Shown one piece after another: positions 8,419 to 14,965 of a stretch of 64,000 bases of DNA. Source of the DNA: JAGORL01 sp964372415 (lineage in GTDB: Bacteria > Patescibacteriota > Patescibacteriia > UBA9934); NCBI GenBank assembly GCA_964372415.1, contig CAYJQH010000003.1:44215-108214 (forward strand), written 5' to 3'. Position numbers and translations under genes: made by a program. A model generated the notes under the pieces. That model saw nothing but the letters and a program-made list of their open reading frames with translations, searched no databases and was not told the DNA's origin. Each line of letters begins with the position of its first letter. The first letter of the stretch is position 1.

Positions 8419-11055
8419 TTATTTCATCTCTCCCCAACGTTTTGCGGAGACTATATCAACCACCAAGGGAACCGAAAGATCGATCACCGAACTCATAATC
8501 TTCGGAACTTCTCGTTTTACCTTTGCTACATCCTTTTCCTTTACCTCAAAGACCAGCTCGTCATGTACCTGGAGAAGCATTGCGCCATCAATTTTTTCTT
8601 TCTTTATCCAATCGTCAATCAAAATCATTGCTTTTTTTAAAATATCAGCTTGTGTGCCCTGGACAGGCATATTAATAGCCATGCGTTCAGCAGCCGCAAC
8701 GAGCTGGGGAACTCCAGAATTGATGTCCGGAAGGTAACGACGTCGGCCAAAGAGGGTTTCAACATATCCGTCAGTTCGAGCCTTGAGCTTCATGGCATCC
8801 ATGTAAGCGCGAAGTGGTTCGTGGACCTCAAAATAACGCTCAATAAACTGTCGCGCTTCTTCAAATGGCATTTTCGTGGCACGAGCGAGTGATCGAGCAC
8901 CAACGCCATAGAGGATGCTGAAGTTAATTGCCTTAGCAGCGGCGCGTTGATCCTTTGTAACTTTGTCTTCTGGCACGCCCCAAACGTCGGCTGCCGTGCG
9001 ACGGTGAATATCGGCGCCGTCTTTAAAGGCCTGGATAAAGACCTTATCTTGAGCAATGTGAGCAGCCAAGCGCAGTTCGATTTGCGAGTAGTCGGCTGAG
9101 ACAAGTTCGAATCCTTTTTCAGCCACAAAGGCATTACGAATTTCGCGCCCGAGGTCAGAACGAATGGGCAGGTTCTGCAAATTTGGATTAATTGACGACA
9201 AACGACCTGTGGCGGCAATCGTTTGATTGAAGGTTGTGTGAATGCGACCGTCAGAGGCGACAAGAGAGGGTAGAGGATCAGCGTAGGTTGACTTCAATTT
9301 AGCAATTTCTCGGTATTCTTCGATGAACTCAATGACTGGGTGCGCTTCAGCAAGCTTTTCGAGCTCAGGAGCGGCTGTCGAGAAACTATTTTTTGTCTTC
9401 TTAATGCCCTTTGTTGGGAGTCCGAGCTTCGTAAATAGAACCTCAGCCAGCTGAGAGGGAGAATTGATGTTAAATTCTTTGCCCGCAGCTTTGTAGATTT
9501 TCTTCGTCAGGATATCGAGGCTTTTGGCAAAGCTTTCCGAAAGTGTGCTGAGCTTCTTTTTATCAACGAGGATCCCTTTATGCTCCATGCTAAACAATAC
9601 GGGGATGAGCGGCAGCTCAATTTTCTCGTAAAGTTCAGTCATTTTGTCTTTTTCCAGGCGCTCATTGAGCTTATCGGCCAAGCTTAAGATGAGTGGCGCC
9701 TGCTCAGCCGGGGACTCCGGGAGTGTCTGGTGAGCCCCGAGAACGTCGCTCACGACCGCCCCAAGATCGTATTCGCGATTGCCAGGTGAAATAAGGTATG
9801 AGGCAATCATCGTGTCCTCGAACTTGATCTTACAAAGATCATCGGCACACTCCGCGTTGAGCGTGGCGAGGGCATGCATCGCTGCTTTGGCGTCGTGTGC
9901 GACAACAGAACGGCTCTTCGTGAGAAATTCGATGACGGGTTGAGCCGTTTTCTTGTCAGGGTGCTCAAGCAGGAAGGTGTTCGTGCCGTCGGAGACCGCG
10001 ATGGCAGTAATATTGCCACCAAAAAGATCTCGCGACTTACTCACGACAACAAGGGAACAGCGTCGGGGGAGAATGTCGTCAAGCTTTTCAGCAAAAGCCG
10101 TCTTGGTTTTCTTCTTTTCCCTCACCTTCGTTCGGGACAAGCTTTCCTCTTTACTCTTTCCTCCTTCCTCTTCGGGCTTGGCTTCGTATTTTTTGAGCAA
10201 CGCCTTAAATTCGAGCTCTCGGAACAGGGAGACGAGATCTTTGACATGCGGCTCGCGAGTTGCCGCAAGCTTCATGTCGAACTCCTTAAGCGGAACATCA
10301 CGAACAATCGTCACGAGCTTTCGCATCTGAGCTGCATGCGCTTCCTGGCCGGTAAACTTTTTGACGAATTTTTCAGGCAACGACCCTTTTTTCAAGGCTT
10401 TAAAAATCTCCTCGACCGATCCGTAGTTAGCAAGAAGCTCAGCCGCTCCTTTTTCACCGATTCCTGGGACTCCTGGCAGGTTATCCGAGGTATCGCCAAC
10501 CAGCGTTTTGAGCTCAATAAGTTGCTTTGGTGAAAGGTTGTAGCGTTCTTTGATAGCGGCTTCGTCGTAAATCTTTACTTCTGAGAGTCCGCGCACAAAA
10601 AAGACCACCTTTGTGTCTGGACTCACAAGCTGCAGCGTATCGAGATCGCCGGTGACGATGATGGTATCGATATTGCCGTGTTTTTCATTCTTGGTAGCAA
10701 CTGTACCGATGATGTCATCAGCCTCGTATCCCTTAGCCGAGAGGGAAGGGATGCCATAGGCCGTCAAAATATTTTGGATAATTGGAATCTGAGCGTAAAG
10801 TTCATCGGCTTTTTTCTCACGCGTTGCCTTGTACTCTTTGTAATCGTCATGACGAAAGGTTGGCCCAGCTAAATCCCAGGCTACCACCATGTAGTCAGGC
10901 TTAAACGTTGCTCGCATCTTCTCGACGACGTTAGTAAAACCGTATGCCGCATTGACGACGAGCCCGCTCTTCGTGGTAAGGGGAGGGATTGCATGCCAAG
11001 CACGATGCAACAATGCATTTCCGTCTAAAACAATGTATCTTTTTTGATCAGGCAT
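8419..11055 (-). CDS. polA: DNA polymerase I
   Basis: 878 aa from ATG 11055, chosen because a TTGGAA-17-TACAAT promoter ends 10 nt before it. The 5'-nuclease domain (about 1-290) has YIVLDGNALLHRAWHA, GYEADDIIGT and GDTSDNLPGVPGIGEKG. The middle domain (about 330-500) has the proofreading fold, but the DxE metal motif expected at its start is replaced (SLVVVSKSRD), so 3'-5' exonuclease activity is probably lost. The polymerase domain has motif A SADYSQIELRLAAH, motif B RAAAKAINFSILYG and motif C LLQVHDELVFEV. It performs Okazaki-fragment processing and gap repair. Confidence 0.97.
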   Translation of the reverse strand: MPDQKRYIVLDGNALLHRAWHAIPPLTTKSGLVVNAAYGFTNVVEKMRATFKPDYMVVAWDLAGPTFRHDDYKEYKATREKKADELYAQIPIIQNILTAYGIPSLSAKGYEADDIIGTVATKNEKHGNIDTIIVTGDLDTLQLVSPDTKVVFFVRGLSEVKIYDEAAIKERYNLSPKQLIELKTLVGDTSDNLPGVPGIGEKGAAELLANYGSVEEIFKALKKGSLPEKFVKKFTGQEAHAAQMRKLVTIVRDVPLKEFDMKLAATREPHVKDLVSLFRELEFKALLKKYEAKPEEEGGKSKEESLSRTKVREKKKTKTAFAEKLDDILPRRCSLVVVSKSRDLFGGNITAIAVSDGTNTFLLEHPDKKTAQPVIEFLTKSRSVVAHDAKAAMHALATLNAECADDLCKIKFEDTMIASYLISPGNREYDLGAVVSDVLGAHQTLPESPAEQAPLILSLADKLNERLEKDKMTELYEKIELPLIPVLFSMEHKGILVDKKKLSTLSESFAKSLDILTKKIYKAAGKEFNINSPSQLAEVLFTKLGLPTKGIKKTKNSFSTAAPELEKLAEAHPVIEFIEEYREIAKLKSTYADPLPSLVASDGRIHTTFNQTIAATGRLSSINPNLQNLPIRSDLGREIRNAFVAEKGFELVSADYSQIELRLAAHIAQDKVFIQAFKDGADIHRRTAADVWGVPEDKVTKDQRAAAKAINFSILYGVGARSLARATKMPFEEARQFIERYFEVHEPLRAYMDAMKLKARTDGYVETLFGRRRYLPDINSGVPQLVAAAERMAINMPVQGTQADILKKAMILIDDWIKKEKIDGAMLLQVHDELVFEVKEKDVAKVKREVPKIMSSVIDLSVPLVVDIVSAKRWGEMK

Positions 11056-11065
11056 AGTTGCTGGC

Positions 11066-11094
11066 ATTGTACTTGGACAGTTGCAATATTCCAA
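11066..11094 (-). promoter_or_regulatory. polA promoter (leaderless)
   Basis: On the minus strand, -35 TTGGAA (11094-11089), a 17-nt spacer and -10 TACAAT (11071-11066), with the ATG 10 nt further on, implying an mRNA with almost no 5' leader. Confidence 0.75.
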
Positions 11095-11160
11095 TTTTTC
11101 TGCTACATTACCTCGGCAAAACTTGTTGTTTTCGCTATACATGCAGGCAGTAATAAACAC

Positions 11161-11280
11161 GCGAGCGTATTAAAATGGCGAAATGCAAGGAATGTGGAAG
11201 ACGGGGCCGAGACGTAGTAGAACTACGGTGAGGCCGAGTCGGCCCCATGACGCAGCAGATCGAAATTTTAATAGCAAGCG
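11161..11280. repeat. tRNA-flanking palindrome P3 (5' of tRNA-His)
   Basis: Imperfect 120-bp inverted repeat. The arms pair TATTAAAAT with ATTTTAATA and GGGGCCGA with TCGGCCCC; the core is GAGACGTAGTAGAACTACGG followed by TGAGGCCGAG. It ends 6 nt before the 5' end of tRNA-His, with the CGGTGAGG half facing the tRNA. Confidence 0.85.
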
Positions 11281-11286
11281 GTACAT

Positions 11287-11361
11287 GGCGGCTATAGCTC
11301 AATGGTAGAGCACCGGGTTGTGGTCCCGGCTACACGGGTTCGATCCCCGTTAGTCGCCCCA
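11287..11361 (+). tRNA. tRNA-His (GTG)
   Basis: 75 nt including encoded G-1 and CCA. The acceptor stem is GCGGCTA/TAGTCGC, with the extra G-1 opposite C73, the identity hallmark of tRNA-His. The anticodon stem CCGGG/CCCGG carries loop TTGTGGT with anticodon GTG. The T-loop is TTCGATC. A terminator follows immediately. Confidence 0.96.
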
Positions 11362-11366
11362 GAAGA

Positions 11367-11393
11367 AACTCCCGAGCACGGGAGTTTTTTCTT
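11367..11393 (+). terminator. Intrinsic terminator of tRNA-His
   Basis: The stem CTCCCG/CGGGAG with loop AGCA is followed by TTTTTTCTTT, starting 6 nt after the tRNA CCA. Confidence 0.9.
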
Positions 11394-11401
11394 TGCAACA
11401 T

Positions 11402-11423
11402 AAAACCCTCGCTTTCGCGAGAG
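11402..11423 (-). terminator. Intrinsic terminator of tRNA-Arg (TCT)
   Basis: On the minus strand, CTCGCGAAAGCGAG is followed by GGTTTT, a few nt downstream of the tRNA 3' end. The hairpin is small with a GAAA loop. Confidence 0.7.
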
Positions 11424-11430
11424 TTGTATG

Positions 11431-11507
11431 TGGTACCCCGGGCAGGAATCGAACCTGCGACCTTGAGCTTAGAAGTCTCCTGCTCTATCCAACTGAGCTA
11501 CCGGGGC
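11431..11507 (-). tRNA. tRNA-Arg (TCT) with weak anticodon stem
   Basis: 77 nt with acceptor GCCCCGG/CCGGGGT, discriminator A and encoded CCA, D-arm GCTC...GAGC and T-loop TTCGATT. The anticodon loop CTTCTAA gives anticodon TCT (reads AGA). The anticodon stem pairs GGAGA with GCTCA, so the outer (G.A) and inner (A.G) pairs are mismatched and only three Watson-Crick pairs remain. This is unusual; all other parts look functional. Confidence 0.88.
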
Positions 11508-11512
11508 GTACT

Positions 11513-11634
11513 GAAAACCTATCCAAGTTTGGCCATCTTCGTCGTCGTTCGCTCCGTCGGACTCACCGTACTTGTAAGTACGCCTCGTCCTTACTCGCTC
11601 ACTCCTAGAATCTGACCAAACTTAATAGGTTTTC
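11513..11634. repeat. tRNA-flanking palindrome P4 (5' of tRNA-Arg TCT)
   Basis: Imperfect 122-bp inverted repeat bounded by GAAAACCTAT and ATAGGTTTTC. The second arm block AAGTTTGG pairs with CCAAACTT, and the core is CTCACCGTACTTGTAAGTAC then GCCTCGTC (inverted relative to P1-P3). It starts 5 nt from the tRNA 5' end, again with the CGGTGAG half facing the tRNA. Confidence 0.88.
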
Positions 11635-11694
11635 TCATAAATTTGAGCAAACAAGATACCAAATTTTTTACAAAAAATCAAGTCTAGTGTCGAA

Positions 11695-12633
11695 CTACGA
11701 TCCACTATCTACTTCCTTATTTTTATCATGAAACTCTTTGTACACCCGCTTTAGCTCTTTGTCTGTCACATGCGTGTAGACCTGGGTGGTGGTAATCGAC
11801 GCATGACCAAGGAGTGACTGCACCGCTCGGATGTCGGCGCCGTTTCTTAAAAGGTCCGTCGCATAGGTGTGGCGAAGCGTATGGGGGGTGACGCGCTTGG
11901 TAATACCCGCTTCGCGAGCATAACGGTCAACAATGCGCTGCACCGAGCGAGGCGTGAGCGGCTGCGCTTCGGTTTGCGCGGCCTTTGCCCGATCGTGACG
12001 CACGAACATAAACGGGGAAGTGTCGCGCCGCTTGTCGAGGTAAGTACGAACCGCTTTCTTCGCTCGATCTGACAAGAAAACTACCCGATGTTTTTGTCCT
12101 TTGCCCACAACCGTGAACTCGTCCTGCTTTAAATTCACGTCCTCAACCTTGAGCGAAGCAAGTTCTGACACCCGAAGCCCAGTTGAAAACAACAATTCAA
12201 GAATTGCCTTGTCACGGATACCGACAATTGTCGGATCAGCTTCCGGAGCAGCAATCAAACGGAGGAGTTCTTCTGGTTCTAAGAAAGCCACTTGGCGCGT
12301 TCCTTGTTTGGCGAGCTCGATTTTTTCAGGCGCGAGCGTCTTAATGTCACGCTTGGAGAGATATTTAAGGAAAGTACGGAGAGCAATTAGGTGATAATTT
12401 TGGGTATTCTTTTTAATTTGACCCTCAAGGCGACCCGCGACATTGCGATTTAAAAACAGTCTGTATTTTCGAATAAGTTCTAAGTCAATTTCGGCTGGAG
12501 CAGGCAATTTTGCCCACTTGGCAAATCGTTGAAGATAAAAATGATAATTCCGGACCGTCTTATCAGAGCGTCCGCGCTCAATTTCCAAGTATTCAAGGAA
12601 TTCTTTAATGAGTTCGTTTAAAGCTTTGGCCAT
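11695..12633 (-). CDS. XerC/XerD-type tyrosine recombinase
   Basis: 312 aa. The N-terminal SAM-like DNA-binding domain (about 3-95) is followed by the catalytic domain with the full set of residues: R154 (STGLRVSE), K178 (VVGKGQ), H251 and R254 (HTLRHTYATD), H277 (LGHAS) and Y286 (TQVYTHV). Length and motif spacing fit chromosome-dimer resolvases (XerC/XerD acting at dif with FtsK) rather than phage integrases. CPR genomes often have a single Xer of this kind. It lies 9 nt downstream of a small coiled-coil gene on the same strand. Confidence 0.93.
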   Translation of the reverse strand: MAKALNELIKEFLEYLEIERGRSDKTVRNYHFYLQRFAKWAKLPAPAEIDLELIRKYRLFLNRNVAGRLEGQIKKNTQNYHLIALRTFLKYLSKRDIKTLAPEKIELAKQGTRQVAFLEPEELLRLIAAPEADPTIVGIRDKAILELLFSTGLRVSELASLKVEDVNLKQDEFTVVGKGQKHRVVFLSDRAKKAVRTYLDKRRDTSPFMFVRHDRAKAAQTEAQPLTPRSVQRIVDRYAREAGITKRVTPHTLRHTYATDLLRNGADIRAVQSLLGHASITTTQVYTHVTDKELKRVYKEFHDKNKEVDSGS

Positions 12634-12642
12634 GTTGGATGT

Positions 12643-12921
12643 TTAAGCGACCTTGCGGCCACGGGCGATATCAGTAAAATTCTGGCGTTCGCGACCAATT
12701 TCGCGTTTAAAGTTAGCCAACTTGGTACGCAACTCACTGGCTTGATCACGTAAAGCCTGAGCCTTATCCAAATCTTCCTCGGTCGAAATTTGCTTATTTA
12801 GCTGAGCCAGCTCGACTTCGAGTTCTGCGTAGCGGGTCTCAAGCTGTAAAACACTCGGGTCACCAAAAGTATGAGCGATCTCTGTGCCGTGCATTCTGCC
12901 TTCGGATTTATGGTCCTGCAT
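12643..12921 (-). CDS. Small coiled-coil protein
   Basis: 92 aa, acidic/basic helical protein. Residues ~25-75 form heptads (LETRYAELEVELAQLNKQI...ALRDQASELRTKLANF), predicting a coiled coil; there is no signal or membrane segment. It is co-directional with and 9 nt upstream of the xer gene, so probably the first gene of that operon. A TATAAT box at about 12960 and a GGAGGAA motif lie upstream. Family not recognised. Confidence 0.7.
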   Translation of the reverse strand: MQDHKSEGRMHGTEIAHTFGDPSVLQLETRYAELEVELAQLNKQISTEEDLDKAQALRDQASELRTKLANFKREIGRERQNFTDIARGRKVA

Positions 12922-12964
12922 AGATGCTTATGACTTATTCCTCCATGCGTCGTACATTATACCA

Positions 12965-13061
12965 AGTCTTCAGGCTCGGCGGGCGATGCTATTGTGCGTG
13001 GTCGCCGCTCCCTCCTTAGTCGGAGGCTATACCTTTAAATACCTGTGCATCGCCTAAGGGG
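12965..13061 (+). promoter_or_regulatory. Structured leader candidate
   Basis: The non-coding segment upstream of the acidic protein gene contains an 8-bp long-range pair GGCGATGC/GCATCGCC enclosing CCTCC/GGAGG and GGCGA/TCGCC alternatives. The mutually exclusive pairing hints at a regulatory leader or small RNA. It does not match a riboswitch consensus I can recall. Confidence 0.35.
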
Positions 13062-13124
13062 TTGAAAGAACGGCAGTTGGGCAGTACTCTTGTAACCAAC
13101 GAGAATCAATTTCATTTCTACTGT

Positions 13125-13676
13125 ATGAATAGAGAAGTCATGGGTGGGCCAGAAGGTAAAGAAATTCCTAACAAAGAACTGTCCGAGCAGCTCAAAGGCG
13201 ACCTAGCGCAGGCAGAAGACAGTGTAAATAATTTTGAACAAGAATTTACCGCCATGAAGCACGTGGGAGAAGTGGCTGGCGAGAAAGGGGATCTAGCCAG
13301 TAAGGAAGTTCTCAATCGCTCTGCTGATGAAGGCAAAAAGGGATGGGATGAAGATTATCGGAAAGCCAAAGAAACGCGCAGCCGTTTGGTGGCCATGGAA
13401 AAAACTCTAGAGGCTTGGCCAGAAGTGAGCAATCAAGCAGTTGTCGAGCTTGCTAATTATGCGCTTTCACGAGGAGATACAGAATTTCTTAAAGAAAATG
13501 CTGACCTTATCAAGAGTGCCGCCCTGGACCGCGCTGAACGTCTAGGGAAGGAGATGAGCGACGCACCTATGCCGACTTTCAAGAATAAGGAGGATATCAG
13601 TAAATATATCGAAGATGGGCGAAACAACAGCCAATTTATGGCTAGGTTTGTAGAAATTCTCAAAGCCATAGAATAA
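13125..13676 (+). CDS. Acidic helical protein of unknown function
   Basis: 183 aa from ATG 13125; the frame is open upstream to a TTG at 13062, but the residues before 13125 look non-native and a TACTGT box lies next to the ATG. The sequence is highly charged and helical (NKELSEQLKGDLAQAEDSV), without membrane segments, cysteines or a recognisable motif. It resembles CPR-specific hypothetical proteins with MGGPEGKE-type starts. It precedes rpsO, which has its own promoter. Confidence 0.6.
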   Translation: MNREVMGGPEGKEIPNKELSEQLKGDLAQAEDSVNNFEQEFTAMKHVGEVAGEKGDLASKEVLNRSADEGKKGWDEDYRKAKETRSRLVAMEKTLEAWPEVSNQAVVELANYALSRGDTEFLKENADLIKSAALDRAERLGKEMSDAPMPTFKNKEDISKYIEDGRNNSQFMARFVEILKAIE

Positions 13677-13677
13677 A

Positions 13678-13706
13678 TTGACAGAGTAAGGTTTTTTCGC
13701 TATTGT
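13678..13706 (+). promoter_or_regulatory. rpsO promoter
   Basis: TTGACA (13678-13683), a 17-nt spacer and TATTGT (13701-13706). It leaves a leader of about 75 nt before the rpsO ATG that can fold into hairpins; S15 autoregulation by leader binding is known in several bacteria and is possible here. Confidence 0.8.
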
Positions 13707-13788
13707 CAGTCCATAAATCACTGCCGGTTCTCTTGGTTCCAGGCTTGAGCCCCTTGAACTCGGTTAACTCGGACGAAATTTTGTAACT

Positions 13789-14061
13789 ATGCTCGATAAG
13801 GGAAAGAAAGAGAAGGTTATCAAGAAATTCCGCACGCACGATAAGGACACGGGTTCACCGCAGGTTCAGATCGCGCTCCTCTCGGCTCAGATCCAAAAGC
13901 TGACCGATCACCTAAAGACCCACCGTAATGACGTGAGCTCACGTCGCGGTCTCATTAAGATGGTCTCGGAACGTCGTGGGTTACTCAAGTACCTCGAGCG
14001 CGAAAACCCCAAGGTCTTCGCCAAGGTAGCGGAAGAACTCAAGCTCAAAATCAAGGAATAA
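13789..14061 (+). CDS. rpsO: 30S ribosomal protein uS15
   Basis: 90 aa with classic S15 motifs: HDKDTGSPQVQIALLSAQI, LTDHLKTHRNDVSSRRGL and RRGLLKYLE. It binds the central domain of 16S rRNA. A strong promoter lies upstream and a long-stem terminator follows. pnp lies downstream, as in the widespread rpsO-pnp order, but here a NYN-domain gene is interposed. Confidence 0.97.
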   Translation: MLDKGKKEKVIKKFRTHDKDTGSPQVQIALLSAQIQKLTDHLKTHRNDVSSRRGLIKMVSERRGLLKYLERENPKVFAKVAEELKLKIKE

Positions 14062-14064
14062 TTA

Positions 14065-14121
14065 CCCCCGCACTTTTCCCTGGCTGTGATTGTCACAGCT
14101 AGGGGATGGTGCGGGACTTTT
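14065..14121 (+). terminator. Intrinsic terminator of rpsO
   Basis: The long stem pairs CCCGCAC with GTGCGGG and CCCTGGCTGTGA with TCACAGCTAGGGG, ending in a short T-run. Read-through could feed the downstream NYN gene. Confidence 0.75.
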
Positions 14122-14139
14122 CAAAATTTTTAAAACCAT

Positions 14140-14817
14140 ATGCTCGATTTTAGCAATCGGCGCGTCGGTGTTTTCATCGACGTCCAAAACATGTATTACA
14201 GTGCACGAAATATTTACGGCAGTAAGGTTAATTTCGGAAAGATCGTTGAAAAAACATCAGAAAACAATAAGCTTATCCGCGCCATTGCCTATACCGTCTC
14301 CACCAAATCCGGTGACGAGACTCCCTTTTTTGAAGCCCTCCATAACCTCGGTATTGAAGTTAACACCAAAGAACTTCTCGAATACACCTCGGGCCATAAA
14401 AAAGGTGATTGGGATGTTGGTATCACAATTGATGTCATTCGCACGCTCGACATGCTTGATGAGGTGGTAATTGTATCTGGTGATGGCGACTTTGTGCCGC
14501 TTGGTGAGTACGTAAAAAATCGTGGCCGACTATTTCATGTTGCCTCATTCCGCGAATCGACCTCAAGCAAACTCGTTGAAGCTGCCGACATCTATACCAA
14601 TCTTTCCGACGATCTCCCCAGCTTTTTAATTCGTGATCCTAAGTATCGTTCACCACAATTCCGTCGCTCGTCCGTTGATACCTTCGAAGATGTGATCGCT
14701 GAACAAGCCCAAAGTGGGGCTATCGAAACACCGGCTCGGGAGACACCCTCCCAACCAACCTCATCTAATGGGGGAGGAACGGAGACCAAGCCGCGCCGTC
14801 GTCCTGTGAAAAAATAG
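14140..14817 (+). CDS. NYN-domain (LabA/DUF88-type) putative ribonuclease
   Basis: 225 aa. The NYN fold is recognised by VGVFIDVQNMYYSARNIYG with the first Asp of the PIN-like active site, GDWDVGITIDV and VIVSGDGDFVPL; these acidic residues would bind the catalytic metal. The C-terminal ~60 residues are a low-complexity, Pro/Ser-rich tail ending KPRRRPVKK. Related proteins act in RNA processing or decay. Its place between rpsO and pnp, two RNA-related genes, fits an RNase role by inference. Confidence 0.85.
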   Translation: MLDFSNRRVGVFIDVQNMYYSARNIYGSKVNFGKIVEKTSENNKLIRAIAYTVSTKSGDETPFFEALHNLGIEVNTKELLEYTSGHKKGDWDVGITIDVIRTLDMLDEVVIVSGDGDFVPLGEYVKNRGRLFHVASFRESTSSKLVEAADIYTNLSDDLPSFLIRDPKYRSPQFRRSSVDTFEDVIAEQAQSGAIETPARETPSQPTSSNGGGTETKPRRRPVKK

Positions 14818-14834
14818 AATGGGTAACGTCGAGG

Positions 14835-14963
14835 CTCCGAGGCAATCCAGAGATAAATTAAGGGATCTCTTCGGAACCTTCCGTCACCTATCCTTAATCG
14901 GTCAACCAGAGACAGCGAGGTTTTGAGCACAGCTCAAGATCTTAAGCCTCTGGTCGACCTCTG
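14835..14963 (+). promoter_or_regulatory. Structured pnp leader
   Basis: About 130 nt precede the pnp ATG and contain two stem-loops: ATTAAGG/CCTTAAT, and a long near-perfect stem GGTCAACCAGAG/CTCTGGTCGACC enclosing TTGAGC/GCTCAA. In other bacteria pnp leaders form long stems cut by RNase III in PNPase autoregulation; by analogy this is a candidate autoregulatory element. Confidence 0.55.
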
Positions 14964-14965
14964 TT

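Noticed and set aside
9874..10533. 219-codon plus-strand ORF inside polA
   Set aside because: Antisense shadow of the polA exonuclease region.
13062..13124. TTG-initiated extension of the acidic protein
   Set aside because: The added residues lack the composition of the rest, and a better ATG with a nearby -10-like box exists at 13125.
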